Numbered from the stretch's first letter, positions 21,958 to 33,601 are shown. The stretch: 64,000 nucleotides of DNA from Anaeramoeba flamelloides (GCA_027625915.1 JANTQA010000033.1:8928001-8992000); one strand, 5' to 3'. Made by a program: numbers and translations. The notes: generated by a model not told the origin, from the letters alone.

Positions 21958-22314
21958 GCAATTAGAATTTTGTTCTGTCTTGAGTTTTATTCAAAATTTT
22001 TTGGTTGATCAGAAAACAGTAAAAAAGTGAAATAACAAAAGTTTAAAAATGATTCAGAAATTTGAAAGAAGAAATTGAAAAAACAGAAAACTACAAAGAC
22101 AAATTTAAAGACATTAAATCTCTGTCATTTTTGAAAATTAATTCCAGAACATTATAGATCTAAAAAAGCAAGGGTCAAATTTAGGGATTTGTTTTATTCA
22201 AAATTGGTGGAATAATAACTAATTAGATCAATAATTTATCTAAAAAAATTAAGAACAATTTTTTAATCAAAAGAAATTACTGTCTTTGGTATTTAATTAC
22301 TAGTTTTACAAAAA

Positions 22315-22545
22315 TTATTCTTTTAATGGTTGAGAAAAAACCAGTGTTGAAGCTATATTTCTCAAATGAGTTCTGGTTTCAATTTGTGTTTTTATTTCAG
22401 TTTTGGAATAAAAGGAGAAAGAAAAATATTCTTTGAAAATTTTTCTAAAATGATCTTGTTTTTTGTTTAAGTTGTCAAAAATAAACTGGAAGGAAAAATT
22501 ATGGCAAAAAAATAAACAGTGATCTGGATCACACAAAGAGTTTGA
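22315..22545 (-). CDS. Coding-like terminal exon, product unknown
   Basis: After an AG near 22546, the minus strand reads ENEQSNSLCDPDHCLFFCHN and continues to QIETRTHLRNIASTLVFSQP before a stop. Codons are more varied than in the spacer. No family recognised; an alternative frame begins at an ATG (MNNQTLCVIQ) but is short. Confidence 0.4.
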   Translation of the reverse strand, partial: SNSLCDPDHCLFFCHNFSFQFIFDNLNKKQDHFRKIFKEYFSFSFYSKTEIKTQIETRTHLRNIASTLVFSQPLKE

Positions 22546-22731
22546 TTGTTCATTCTCCTTTTACTGATAAAAAAAAATTAATTGTAATTTCTTTTTTTTA
22601 CGTTAGTTTATATATATTTTTATGTTTAAAAATTTGAAAAACAAATATGGGATGGTAGGATATTTTTTCATTCTTATTGGAGTCACAGTTGATAGTTTTT
22701 TAGGCTGTCAAGGTTTTTTTTTCAAACTCTT

Positions 22732-22938
22732 TTAGGATAACTGTTCTACAGTGATCAAAAATAGTAAATTCAATAGTCCAAAACCCTTTTTGAAAAGTCA
22801 ACTTGTTAGTTTTTTTTCATCTTTTTCCAATAAAAAAACTAATTCACTCACCAACATTACACCTAAATTCAAAATATATCTTAAGGTAAACTCCTTGTTT
22901 TTTTGAGAAAATTTTAAAAGTTGGAGAATAAACTTTTG
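22732..22938 (-). CDS. C-terminal exons of an unknown, partly hydrophobic protein
   Basis: Exon about 22938-22852 ends EFTLRYILNLGVML before GTGAGT. A 66-nt intron leads to exon 22785-22732, GFGLLNLLFLITVEQLS and stop. Phases agree (0/0) and the joined product makes a continuous hydrophobic segment, GVMLGFGLLNLLFLITV, which could be a membrane helix. Upstream exons are uncertain. A competing frame in the second exon (FWTIEFTIFDHC) does not fit the phase. Confidence 0.45.
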
Positions 22939-22988
22939 ATTTTATACCTTAATTTGAAAATTATTTTGCACTTTTCTCAATTTTTGCC

Positions 22989-23156
22989 TCAATTTTTTAG
23001 ATGTAAATTTTTTCTCATATATGAGATTAATTTTTCTGATTTGATCCTGTATTTTTCCAATTTGTTTTTATTAAAGTCTAACTTTGAGAAAACAATATCA
23101 TATTTACTTATTATCTTTATTGTAAGTTTCATAATCTCATTTAGTGTGAAATCTTT
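22989..23156 (-). CDS. Terminal exon of an unknown protein
   Basis: Follows a strong 3' site (CTTCTTTTTTCCAG). Reads KDFTLNEIMKLTIKIISKYD then FSKLDFNKNKLEKYRIKSEK and stops at 22989, 55 codons. The upstream intron contains a MITE (23173-23341) only 17 bp from the splice site. No family recognised. Confidence 0.5.
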   Translation of the reverse strand, partial: KDFTLNEIMKLTIKIISKYDIVFSKLDFNKNKLEKYRIKSEKLISYMRKNLHLKN

Positions 23157-23172
23157 CTGGAAAAAAGAAGTA

Positions 23173-23341
23173 TTGGTATTTGAATACTAAATCGTATAAA
23201 AATTTCACTTCCTTTACCAGATAATCCTTTTTGAAAAAATATAGTTCTCAAAGAAATTGTTTGTAATTTAAAAACTATATTTATAAAAAAGGAAATTGAA
23301 AAGGAAGTGAAAATTATTTGTATTTAGAATTCAAATGCCAG
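23173..23341. mobile_element. TA-flanked MITE, CTGGTATTTGAATT family, short copy
   Basis: Left TTGGTATTTGAATAC ... TTTCACTTCC is mirrored by GGAAGTGAAAATTATT ... TTCAAATGCCAG. TA occurs on both sides. Same family as 48239-48897 and the truncated copy near 43.8 kb. Confidence 0.65.
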
Positions 23342-23485
23342 TATAGTTTTTTATTCGAAACATGGGTTTAAACCAAAAGGTACGGGTTTTTTGAGTAACA
23401 AGAGTTAAATTAGAAAGAATAAATTTTTTCACAAAGCGGAATAATGAAAAGAAACCAAGTTTGAAAAAAAAATTATGAAATGATA

Positions 23486-23659
23486 CAGTCAGTTTCACTT
23501 TTAATGCACAAACTTTCAACGAAAATTAAGGCACAAAAAAATCTCAAATTAAGGGACAAAATTTTAGATTCTAGTAAAAATAAATTGTAAAAATTAAAAA
23601 TTCCAAATTTTGTGCCTTAATTTGAAATTTTTTTGTGCCTTAAATTTGAAACTGACAGT
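23486..23659. mobile_element. TA-flanked MITE, CAGTCAGTT family, copy 1
   Basis: Inverted repeats CAGTCAGTTTCACTTTTAA ... and ... TTTGAAACTGACAG flanked by TA. The interior repeats AAATTAAGGCACAAAA and its inverse, so nearly the whole 174 bp folds back. TA duplication and CAGT ends fit Tc1/mariner-derived MITEs. Other copies lie at 35901, 42686 and 63585. Confidence 0.8.
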
Positions 23660-23699
23660 ATTATTATGGTTGATTGGTTTTCTCCTTTATTAATTCAAG

Positions 23700-24795
23700 G
23701 AAAATAGAATTGGGTTCTTGAAATAAAAATTTCAGTTGAGTAATTTGATAATGAAAGTATTGTAAAAGTTGATTATTTAATTAGGGTGAGAAGTATTTTT
23801 TTAAAAAAAATAGAATGTTAAATAGAAATCTGAGTACTTACAGTCGCTATTGATTGGAGATACATTTTTTAAGAAAGAAATGTTGATAATTAAAGAGATA
23901 GATAATTTCTCTTGAAGATTAAAAAATAAAAATTTCTGTAAAATTGGAATAAGTTTTATCAAATAATTAGAGATAAACTCCATACTACCCAGTCAAGGAA
24001 AACCAAAAATCACAAATTCTTTATTTTTTTTTATTTTTTGGAAAATACAAATAAAAGATTGGTTATAAATCATAGAAAAGATTAAGTTTTTGATAAGAAA
24101 ATGGATTAAATGGATTTAGAAATAATTTCCATGAAATACAAAAAAACAAATGGTAATTAATCAAAATTTCTAGTAAAAAATTAGAAAAACATGAAAACAC
24201 ACAATATTGAGATAATCTAACACTAATATAAATTAAAATGAAAATTATTGATTCTGAAATTAACAATTAATTTATTTATATTTATTAATTGACTTTAAAA
24301 GCAAAATTCAATATATAATATAACAATCAAACAAATAAATCTCCAATTCAAAAAAATATTCAATTAATAATAAAGGTATTTTTAAAAAATAAAATTGTTT
24401 AATACTGTTTAAAATACATTTTCTAAAACAAGAAAGAAGAATTTTCTTCATTATTAGCAAAAGAATATAAAAAAACAAATTGGACTCAAATTGGGTGTTT
24501 GGTGTAATTTATAGATAAGAGAAGTGGATGAAAAGAAAAGAAAGAAATAAAACCACAGATGATCTTTTACATTAGTGATAAATATTTAAGACTATTGAGA
24601 GGGATTTTCAAAAAATATCTAACTTATTTAAACCTAAATAGAACAAAGAAATGATATAATTGAAGGTTTTTTATTAAAAAAATGTATAAAAATAAAGTAT
24701 TTTTTATAATATTTTTATTCAGAATAAAGTATAATATTGAGAATGATGGATAAATTCGATTGATCATAATTATTAAAATTATTGGGTAAAGGGTG
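23700..24795. other. AT-rich stretch, nothing recognised
   Basis: Contains several short open frames made of Asn/Ile/Phe codons typical of random AT sequence. No splice-supported exon or repeat match was found. Confidence 0.5.
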
Positions 24796-24797
24796 GA

Positions 24798-25345
24798 AAT
24801 ATTGGGTATATTATTAAATTTCAAATTTGGTCAAATTTCAAAATTGGTCAAATTGAATTTTTTCATATTTTTGAAGAGTTTCTTGATTATTATTATTGGT
24901 ATGATGGTTTTTAATGGTTTTTTATTATTGTCATGGGTGGAAAAATCGAAAAGATTATTTTGTGATTGGTAGTATTTTATAACTTAAATTGTAGAATATT
25001 CAAAATATTGCAATCATCAATACTAAATATTTTCATAAATTTGTTTGAACATCAATTTTAACACAAAAAGTTAAGTGGAAAATTTTTTCCCCTTAAAACA
25101 AGTTTTCAAAGTCTAATTAGTCTCTTAATTATTTTTTTTTCTCAAAACCCAAACATCCAAACCACTCAGGTATAATCTAGCATACTCTACCCTACCCTAA
25201 CGTACCTTAACCTACCAGTAAAGGATGTTTAAAATGTCTACAGTCAATGTATTTCAATGGAATTGAATATTTTGAAAAAAATGAGAATTTGACCAAAATT
25301 GAAATTTGACCAAATTTGAAATTTAATAATTTTCCCAATATATTG
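24798..25345. mobile_element. MITE-like element with ~65-bp inverted repeats
   Basis: ATTATTAAATTTCAAATTTG then GTCAAATTTCAAAATTGGTC on the left is mirrored at 25278-25340. The core includes CTCTACCCTACCCTAACG near 25180. Non-coding; target duplication not clear. Confidence 0.6.
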
Positions 25346-25454
25346 TTAGTTTAAATTGAAAAAATGATTTTTTGCTATTTTCGGAATATTTATAAGTTGT
25401 TTTATTTTTTTTTTTTGGGAATTGATAGATAATATAAACTCAATATTTTCTACA

Positions 25455-25950
25455 CAGTTAAAACTGCCCAAACAAACAAAATAATACAATTTCATTCAAA
25501 TTGGAAATAATTTTGGATTTTTGAAAAATATGAAAATCATTTTATCATCTTTTAGTTTTTTTGTTTTCATTTCATTTTTTGAATTACTTAACTTTTTTTG
25601 TTTGATCCATAATTTTTTTTCAACAACTGATATTAATTTATTGTTTAGTTGTTCAAAATAGAAGAACTCAAATAAAATTAGTTGATAGTATCTAACATTT
25701 GATCGATCGATATTCCTAATAGAATTTCATCTAATTTACCAATTTATTATAATGTTAGCCAATTTCCAAAAATTTGATCTGCTCTTGAGTGTTTTGTATT
25801 TATAATTATTTATTTTTTGTTTTTTAATCATTTTAATTTATAAAGAGATGTTAATATTTTAATTATTTTATGATTATAATTTGGTATTTCTTCGAGATTT
25901 TATTAAATAAGATTTTTTTTTTTCAAAAATTGAATTTTGGTATGTTAAAA
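25455..25950 (-). repeat. Unclassified dispersed repeat R1, copy 2
   Basis: Inverse of the 26985-27515 copy: TTCTACACAGTTAAAACTG, TTTATCATCTTTTAG, GATCGATCGATATTCC and TTTTGGTATGTTAAAAATT in order. Confidence 0.7.
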
Positions 25951-26078
25951 ATTTTGAATTGCTGTTTATATCCTCTGATTGTTTCTGAAAATTGTTTTAA
26001 CATTTTTTATTTTTTCATACTTAATAACCAATCAAAAAATCATTTGTTCTAACCAATTTCAAAAAATGAAAATACCAT

Positions 26079-27734
26079 AAAAATTGGTGCATTTTTACAT
26101 GGTTCGGTAATTTTGAAGATGATGGTATTCGTATCGTAATGAGTTCAATAGATAGCTTTTCTTATGAAATATAATTAGGATAAATCTGAAAATATAAATT
26201 ATAAAAGAAGTATCACTGAAATCCAATAAGTGGTTTTATATAACTTTAATTTTCAGATATTATTTTTTCAGTGTAGTGCAACAAATCTAAATATATAATT
26301 CTAATATATGTATATTTAATTTGAGGGGTTAAAGTTACCTAGATTAACCCTAATTAAATATTATTGCAATTGAGTGTAAATAATATTAGTGTTACATGAC
26401 TTGGATGGTTTCTGACACTATAGAAAATTTATGATAAATAATTATATCATAATAAATTATTACCTTTTTTGAAATTAAAGGAATTCATAAAAATAGTTAC
26501 TTTTGAACATTCCAAAAATAAATCAGTAACTACCAGGAATTCTATTAATATTGTTTCTAATTTTGAGATAATCGAAAAGGTATTGTAAAAAAATTACAAA
26601 ATATACTTTTTTAATTATTATAGTTATTAAAGATTAAATCAATATTTACCAATATAAAATAATAAAGAAAGTTTAATTTTATTTCCATTTTATAAAGCTA
26701 ATTGAACCACCAATATATTTACGATATTAAAATTATTTGTAAAAATAATCTTTTAGTTGATTATTCATTAATTATCTAGATTTTTAAGCTACAACCGTAA
26801 TTTTGTGACAAATTTAAGTAAGATATTTCACAACTTTGGAGGTCTGAATATTGATGACTTGGCCTTAAAAATTATTGAGAAATGTAGTTTTTTCTAAAAT
26901 TGTTGTGTTTTTTACTAATATAAATGATCATTTTTAATTGATGAGGACCAACAAATAATAAATTTTACTAAACAATTTTTAAGACAAACTCCAATTCAAA
27001 ATTTTGAACAAACCAAAATATGATTTGTGAAGAAAAAAAACTTATTTAATCAATTCTCGAAGAAATACCAAATTAAAACCATTCAATAATTAAAATAGTA
27101 ACAATTCTTTATATTACCATACTCACAAAACAAAAAAATAATAATTATCAATACAAATAAATCATGGGTGTGCTTAATATTTTGGAGAGAGCAAAACAGA
27201 AAAAAAATATTGCTAAATTTGTTGGAATTCTTTTAGGAATATTGATCCATCAAATGGTTAGAGACTACCAACTAATTTTATTTGAGTTATTCTCTTTCGA
27301 AAAACTTGACTTTAACATAATATCAATTGTTGAAATAAATTTTGATTGAACGAAACAAGTTACGTTATTCAAACAATGAAATGAAAGCAAAAACTAAAAG
27401 ATGAAAAAATGATTTTCATATTTCATAAAAATCAAAATTTAGTTCCAGTTTGAATGAAATTGTATTCGTGTGATTGTTTGGACAGTTTTAGCTGTGTGGA
27501 AAATTTTGGATTTTTGTTTACATTTGAATCATGTCTCACTAATAGGATTAAGGCCCAATATAGGATGATTTAATCTTAGGTATCCCTTTTCTAGACGCTC
27601 ATGCCTTTAATTTTACTATTAGAATTATAACTCATCACTTATTCAAAAGGATATTAAATCTATCAAGCAACAAGAAAAAAATTCTCAAAGAAAAAAAACA
27701 GAAATTTAGAAAAAACAATTCAAAATTATATTAA
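26079..27734 (+). CDS. Cluster of plus-strand coding-like exons, product unknown
   Basis: Three segments stand out by codon diversity. 26079-26174 reads NWCIFTWFGNFEDDGIRIVM then SSIDSFSYEI and stop. 26780-26897 follows TATCTAG and reads NLSKIFHNFGGLNIDDLALK and stop. 27580-27734 follows TTTAATCTTAG and reads GIPFLDAHAFNFTIRIITHH then a Lys-rich tail and stop. How they splice is not resolved, and a repeat (R1) lies between the second and third. No family recognised. Confidence 0.35.
26985..27515 (+). repeat. Unclassified dispersed repeat R1, copy 3
   Basis: AAACTCCAATTCAAAATTTT start, CAATTCTCGAAGAAATACC, and GCTGTGTGGAAAATTTTGG end, as in the 8975-9520 copy. Confidence 0.7.
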
Positions 27735-28082
27735 TAAAGTTTTAATAAAGCTTGCTGGTCGAGTGTGTAGATACAGTTTTTGTTGGTGTGTCTAATTTTG
27801 ACAATTATTTCTTATCAAGGTTTTGCAAAAATAAAAAAAATTTGAAAAAACATATTTAAATTGGGTAGCAAATAGTTTCATAAAAACTTGCAATCATTTA
27901 AATGATAACTTTGGAAATTTATTGAAAAATTATTTTTAAAATCCAAACCTCTTTCTTTCTCTTGGGTGTAATTTGGAATGAACAATCTTATAAAAGGAAT
28001 TTGAAAAGAGAAATATTAATTAAAAAAAATTAATTTTTTGCAATTTTTGAAAAGATTTTGGTTTTTTTCACTTATTTTTAAT

Positions 28083-28168
28083 AGTGAATCGATCAGTGAG
28101 GAATTTAAATGTTAATAGATCTTTAGTAAATGGAAAAGCTAAGTTTCTGGATTTTAATGATATTTTTG
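28083..28168 (+). CDS. Internal exon of an unknown gene
   Basis: Bounded by TTTTTTTCACTTATTTTTAATAG-type 3' site and a GTAAGTG 5' site. The frame reads NRSVRNLNVNRSLVNGKAKF then LDFNDIF. Borders and codon use are good, but no partner exon with matching phase was settled. Confidence 0.45.
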
Positions 28169-28257
28169 TAAGTGATTTCTTCAGATAAGATAAAAGTTTT
28201 TAATCATTTTTTTTTGCAAACATTTTCAAAATAATAGAACATATATTGTTTTCTCAC

Positions 28258-28873
28258 CAATTTGTTGTTCCTTTCCCCTGTTGTCTATGTGTTTTCTTCT
28301 TTTTTTTTCTGAAAAATCGTAACGAAAGGAAGAATGGAGTAAAATAAAATTGTTTGGAAACAAAATAAACCAGATTCAAAATTTGAAACACTTTATTGAT
28401 TTTTTCAATTAGAAAGTTTGTGGCAAGGATTAAATTCTGTCTTTGTTTTATAAAAATTACTTTTAAGAGGAAAATTTTGGGAAAAATGATTGTTCCTCAT
28501 AAACTGTTTTCACAAAATGGAATGGAAAATGCTTTCTCTTTGATATAAAGAATATCAAAATTTTTCACTTTCTTTTTATTGAATTTTAAAAAAATAATAA
28601 ATCGTTGGTGACTAAAATCCTGAAGAAATTTCCAAACCTATTAATTACTTGACTTTTTTCTAGCTTTGTTACTATTAAAACTTTACTAAAAAAATAATTT
28701 CAATCTTTAAGGGCAATACTTTTCCAAATTTAAAAAAAATAATTTTGATTTCTTTTGGAGGTCACAAAAACTGTTACAAAAATATTTTTCAAATGATTTT
28801 TTGAATTTTTTGTTAACTGTTCAAAATAAGTACCAAATTGTGCATCACCGCAACTATAATTATCATTTTTATT
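28258..28873 (-). CDS. Minus-strand coding-like exons, product unknown
   Basis: 28873-28730 reads KYFYTNKNDNYSCGDAQFGT then YFEQLTKNSKNHLKNIF, with a possible GTAACA 5' site or a stop at 28730. 28312-28258 after TTTTTCAG reads KKTHRQQGKGTTN before GTGAGA. Same strand and order, so they may be consecutive exons; the linking phase is unproven. Confidence 0.35.
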
Positions 28874-29091
28874 GGTGTAAAAGTATTTCCTAGTTTTTGT
28901 CAACAAAATACTATAAAAAGTTTTCAAATAACTTCGAACTTTGTTAAAAAATTAACAATCAAGAACTGAGCGTTCAAACAATATTTTTGTCAAGTGCCTA
29001 GTAAAATCATAAAGAAAATTTATTTTTCACTTTTTTCCTTTCTCAAATCTCCTCAAATTGTTTGATCTTTTTGTCAAATATTTGTGTAAAT

Positions 29092-29940
29092 ATGTCGATC
29101 TCAACAGTCCTTTCCGAAGATTTACAGAATCGTACAGATCTCGAGGAAATCAAAACCTTTTTTCGAAAAACAAAATCCTTTATTGACAGATTCCACCAGC
29201 TACGAAAACTGCGATCGCACTGCTTTGTTGGGCTCATGGAAAACCATCTGACAAGGGAATGGATCCAAGAAAACAAGAACCGGGAAGCAAGCGACGCGCC
29301 AAACAAGATCATGATCAGAAAGGACTGCATTTCTGATCTTTCATATTTGACGCAGAGTTCGCGGAGGACCATCGAAAGGGGAGTGAGCGCTTTTTTCAAA
29401 AAGAATTACAAATTGACGAACTGTTCCTTTTATTCCAGGAATTGGCTTGTGTTCAAAATCCCATCTCCAAAGGACGAAAAAAAATTCCACACAAGACACA
29501 AAAGATACCTTCGAAGGAAGCTGCTTTCCCAAAATAAGATTGAAAAATTGGAAAATGAAAATACCACCCAAAGCCAAAACGGACAAAAAAAGAAAAAGGA
29601 AAAGAAAATGATAAAGAAAAAGAAAAACAAAATGAAAAAGAAAAACAAGAAGGAATTTATGTGCAAAAGTGGCAATGAAATTAAAGTTCCTCAAAAAAAG
29701 ATGCTTGAATTGGAGATGGACGGCAATTTGGTCAACAGGAAAAGAAAGCAACCGACCCATGAGGTAATCCAAAGACCGCCAATTGACTTTAGTGAGAACA
29801 CAATCTCCCAAAAGCAGCAATTAAAAAGAAAAAATCATTGGAATTATGGCATTTTGAAAATCGATTTGTTCCCTTCAATTAATACAGGGCAAAGTAATTG
29901 GCTTCAACACATAGAAAACGAATTTGGACTCAAATGTTGA
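29092..29940 (+). CDS. Single-exon basic protein, 282 aa, unknown function
   Basis: Open frame from ATG 29092 (MSISTVLSEDLQNRTDLEEI). An upstream in-frame TTG is ignored. Base composition is clearly less AT-rich than the flanks, a good coding sign. Residues 60-105 (FVGLMENHLTREWIQENK ... DLSYLTQSSRRTIERGVSAF) look helical and could form a DNA- or RNA-binding helical domain. A Lys-rich low-complexity stretch follows at about 160-200. The C-terminus, WNYGILKIDLFPSINTGQSN, is folded-looking. No family recognised. Convergent with the minus-strand exon at 30.05 kb. Confidence 0.75.
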   Translation: MSISTVLSEDLQNRTDLEEIKTFFRKTKSFIDRFHQLRKLRSHCFVGLMENHLTREWIQENKNREASDAPNKIMIRKDCISDLSYLTQSSRRTIERGVSAFFKKNYKLTNCSFYSRNWLVFKIPSPKDEKKFHTRHKRYLRRKLLSQNKIEKLENENTTQSQNGQKKKKEKKMIKKKKNKMKKKNKKEFMCKSGNEIKVPQKKMLELEMDGNLVNRKRKQPTHEVIQRPPIDFSENTISQKQQLKRKNHWNYGILKIDLFPSINTGQSNWLQHIENEFGLKC

Positions 29941-30053
29941 TATCGATATTCATTTTCATTTTCAGTTTTATTTCTCAATTCCTTCCTATTATCTTTTTCT
30001 TTTTCAATATTTTTTTTCATTTTTTGAGTGTACAAATTATTTGTTTGTCTTTA

Positions 30054-30290
30054 ACTTTTCCTTTTTTGAATAACTTTTAACTTTTTTTTAATTCCATTGT
30101 GAGAATATAAACAAGAAAGGAATTTTATTAGTGTTTCTGGTTTTACTTTTTGAAAAATAACTTTGCTACTGAGAAACAAATTTGTGGAGAGAACACTTTC
30201 AATATATTTTTTGATTTTTTGTCTCACTTTCGAATTTTGTCTTTTTGGAAAGGAATAAGATCCTTTTTTGAAGACAAAAACAATAATAAT
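30054..30290 (-). CDS. Terminal exon of an unknown gene
   Basis: Minus strand reads KGSYSFPKRQNSKVRQKIKK then YIESVLSTNLFLSSKVIFQK and a basic end KLKVIQKRKS with stop. Starts after an AAT microsatellite and a TTCAAAAAAG acceptor-like site. May be the 3' end of the gene whose exons lie at 30.6-30.8 and 31.8-32.2 kb. Confidence 0.45.
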
Positions 30291-30596
30291 AATAATAATA
30301 ATACTACCACACACGGTTTCACATAAATTGGTGTTTTTAAAACCGAAAAGAGAAATTTTTATAAAACAAGCTATTTGTCTCTTGAAAAGATAAATGGAAA
30401 ATTAAAGTGGGTTGAACTTGAATATAAACCACACTATTATTTACACTTGTTCAAATGTATTTAAAAATTTGTAAAGTGGTAATAACAGTTGAAATTATCA
30501 ATTTAAAAATAATTTTGTTTGAGGAGTAATAAAATTACATTTCAAGACAAATTTTATTGTTCAAGTCAGAAATCTAAAGATTTTAAAAATTGGTAA

Positions 30597-30781
30597 TTAT
30601 CTTTCTCCAAGAAGTAAGCCAATTTTCGCATTTTGGAAAAATTTTAATTGTGACAACATTTTGGAAAAAAGATTTTTAAAAGTGTCATAAAGATATGGAA
30701 AATTCGAAACCACAAAACCATTAACCACTTTAATTGTGGAAAGAAATACAAACCAAAATAAATTAGAAATGAAAATCTTAA
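30597..30781 (-). CDS. Coding-like exon, product unknown
   Basis: After TTGTTATTTAAG the minus strand is open in two frames: STIKVVNGFVVSNFPYLYDT ... KIGLLLGER stop, and FLIYFGLYFFPQLKWLMVLW ... stop. The first reaches further and keeps varied codons. Which frame is real depends on the unknown upstream phase. Confidence 0.35.
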
Positions 30782-31314
30782 ATAACAATTATTTATCTAT
30801 TTTTTAGATCATTTTTTTTTTCCAAAATTATGTTTTGGATCTAGAATTGTGTAAATGAAGAATAAGTCGAAATTAATCTAAGAATAAATCTTAAAAAAAC
30901 AGATCTGAGAAGAACTTCATTCCAAACAAATCTTTTCTTTTTGAAACACAAACAAGAAAGATTGATTTTCCAAAATAAATTTTATAAAAATCGATAATAT
31001 TAAAAAAGAATATATTTGAAAAATTTTATTTTGTAGAGATAATTGTTAACTTTTTTCAAATGGACTGAAAACAAACTAGAGACAAAATTCTGACATCACT
31101 ATTAATTATTATTTATAAAAAACAGTTTTTTACAAATTTGATTTCAAAAATCTTTTTCCAAATCTTTTTGTCAAACAAATCCAAAACAAAGAAGACAATT
31201 TCAAAGACTAAAATCAAGTAATTAGATTCTTGAATTCAAAAACTTCTTTTTTCAGAAATAGTATGTAAAGAAAAGTTTAATCTTTGTTTCAAAATCAAAA
31301 GTTTGTTTTTTTTT

Positions 31315-31760
31315 GTTATCAAAGGGTCTATACATTAACCGATCAAGAAAGTGACAATAAACCCTTAACAAATATGCTATTGTTTTCCTAAAGTTCTATT
31401 ATTTAAAAGAAATTCGAAAAATTATAGATGAAATTTGAAAATTTTTCTCAAAAAATAGAAAAATATTTTTTCAGTAAATTTCTCTCACCAAAAAAAAACA
31501 AAATTCTTCAAAAATTTTAAAAATTAAGAAAAATTTTCAACAAAATTCCTTTCCTAATTTAAAATTATACTGAAAAAATTCAACAGTTTACCTTTAAAAT
31601 TGATTTGAAACTAGGTAATACTGTTTGGTAGTCGATTGGATTGTGACTTAGTTGATGTTCCTATTCATCAAATCGAAAACATCGCAAGGATTTTATTTTG
31701 AAACACAGAAAGTAGAGTCTATGTTAACAGATTATTCGGATCACTGTACAGTTTGTTAAA
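31315..31760 (+). repeat. Unclassified dispersed repeat R6, copy 1
   Basis: CTATACATTAACCGATCAAG, TTCTATTATTTAAAAGAAATT and TTTGGTAGTCGATTGGAT, ending near GATCACTGTA. The same series recurs at 63160-63575 in direct orientation. Non-coding. Confidence 0.65.
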
Positions 31761-31827
31761 AAACCGTATTGACTTTTATATTTAATTTTTTTTAAAACTT
31801 TTTCTGTGGTTTTTTCATAAAGTTTTT

Positions 31828-32170
31828 TTAGGTGTTTTTTTCCAACTTTTTTGATATTGTTTTCAATTTTAATCTGTTGTTGAAATGATAAGTTTTCAAG
31901 AATATATTTATTTTTAAAAAGGGGGTATGTCTTGTATTAATACCTTCCTTCTCGAAGAAATGAAAGAAATTTTTTTTCAAAGTTTTCACAAAACTATTTT
32001 TTCTTCTAATTTGATTGAGAAATTGAAAGATCTTGATATATATGGATAAAAATTGATCTTTTGAGAGACCTAATATGTAATCATTTGGAAAATTGTTGAA
32101 AAACAATTGATTTTTAAATAATTTAGTCAATGACCATGCTATTGTCAAATTTTTATCAGATAAAATAATG
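31828..32170 (-). CDS. Coding-like exon, product unknown
   Basis: Open for about 110 codons with no ATG at its start: IILSDKNLTIAWSLTKLFKN then NDYILGLSKDQFLSIYIKIF and FVKTLKKNFFHFFEKEGINT. Probably an internal or terminal exon, largely helical by composition. No family recognised. Confidence 0.4.
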
Positions 32171-32766
32171 GCAAATTAACTTTTGATTCAATATGAAAAT
32201 ATTCTTTCACTGAGGATTCTTATCTCATCCAATGGTGACAAAAAAAATAACCAAATAAAAAAAAACCATTCAATAACAAGATAGGGTTTGTAGACCATTG
32301 ACTTAAAGGAAAAAAGGAAAATCAAAAATGAAATTTTTTGCTCATTAATTTCAAAAAACTCTGAAAAATTAATATTTCATTTGTTTATGTGGTAAAACAA
32401 CGTAAAGTAGTTTTTTAGAAACTCTTTTTATCCTTTTCATTGTTTTTTTTAGTTTTACTGATAAATTCTAATAAATTTCAAAAAATTTTTTGTTCAATTT
32501 CCATTTTTATAAATCTTTGAACTTTTTCTTATCAAACAGTCCCTGACAAAGAGTATTTTGAAAAACAACTAATTTTACAGAGTTTCTGAAAACTTGACTT
32601 CATAAAATGCTTTGTTCGAAGTTGAGCATAAAAATTTCAAAAAGGAAAATCAACAAAAAATTTCTATCATTTATTAGAATTTATCAGTATATCAAATTGA
32701 AAGATTTGGTTGTTGTGGATTTTGGTGTAGTTTTATTTAAATTTGAATGAATTAGATCTCTTTTAG

Positions 32767-33197
32767 GAGGAGATTGATCTTGAAGGTTGTATAAAAACGC
32801 CTGATAATATGATCTATTGTAAATATTGTTTGATATGAAAATAGAATTACCATACTAGAAAAAAAGTGAAACAGGTAAAAAAAGTGCAACACAGTTTTTC
32901 ATTAGTAAAATTAATATAACCTGAAAACAAAAAGTAAAATCAATTAAAAGAAGAAACAAATTAACTTCAAACAATAATCAATTCTATTATTTTCAGTCAA
33001 ATCAACAAAGACAATTTAAATCTAATTTCAGGTCCAAATTGTTTGGATGGTTTTGGAGATTCTCAAAAATAGTCAATTTTTTGAACAAATTTTTAATAAT
33101 TGATAAACCAAAGAAAAACCCAGACCAAAAGATAGTATTAAAAAAACTGTTCTTTTGGCTGAGTCATTCATTTTGTCTTTATTTATTCCTATATTAA
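32767..33197 (+). CDS. Two plus-strand coding-like exons, product unknown
   Basis: 32767-32817, after GATCTCTTTTAG, reads EEIDLEGCIKTPDNMIY before GTAAAT. 33031-33197, after TTTCAG, reads SKLFGWFWRFSKIVNFLNKF then LIIDKPKKNPDQKIVLKKLF and a hydrophobic end before stop. The second resembles, weakly, the amphipathic region of peroxisomal PEX11 proteins; this is a guess only. Connection between the two is inferred from proximity. Confidence 0.35.
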
Positions 33198-33601
33198 ATG
33201 ATCTTACATTGAATTTTCACTTTCTATTAAGTCTTCCTAATTAAAAACCGTGTTTAACTTTTTTTTCCTGTTTAAATTTTTTTCCAGAACCGTTATACTG
33301 AACTGTATTTTTCAGAAAACACAAAATAAAAACCAAAATCTTCAGTTAAAGAAAAAAAGAATATGTTTTTAAAAAAATCAACCAACAGATATATTAATAA
33401 ACAATACATATTATTTTCAAAAACAAAAAAAAAAAAGTGAACACAGATTATTTAACTATTTGTAGATATTATTTTTCAACCAATAAATAAATTATATTCC
33501 TTTTTTAAATAGTCTGGAAAAAATGTGGGGCTTTGTTTTGATATCTGTCAGAATAAAAAATTATCAGTCCTTGGAAACATTTATTTTTTTCAAAACCTTA
33601 A

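Noticed and set aside
23801-26052. Several 60-67-codon frames
   Set aside because: Dominated by Ile/Phe/Leu/Asn/Tyr codons expected from random AT-rich DNA, and lacking splice signals, family motifs or compositional contrast.
29341-29820. Minus-strand 159-aa frame opposite the 29.09-kb gene
   Set aside because: It is the antisense shadow of the Lys-rich coding sequence and reads as Phe/Leu homopolymer; the plus strand has ATG and sensible composition.
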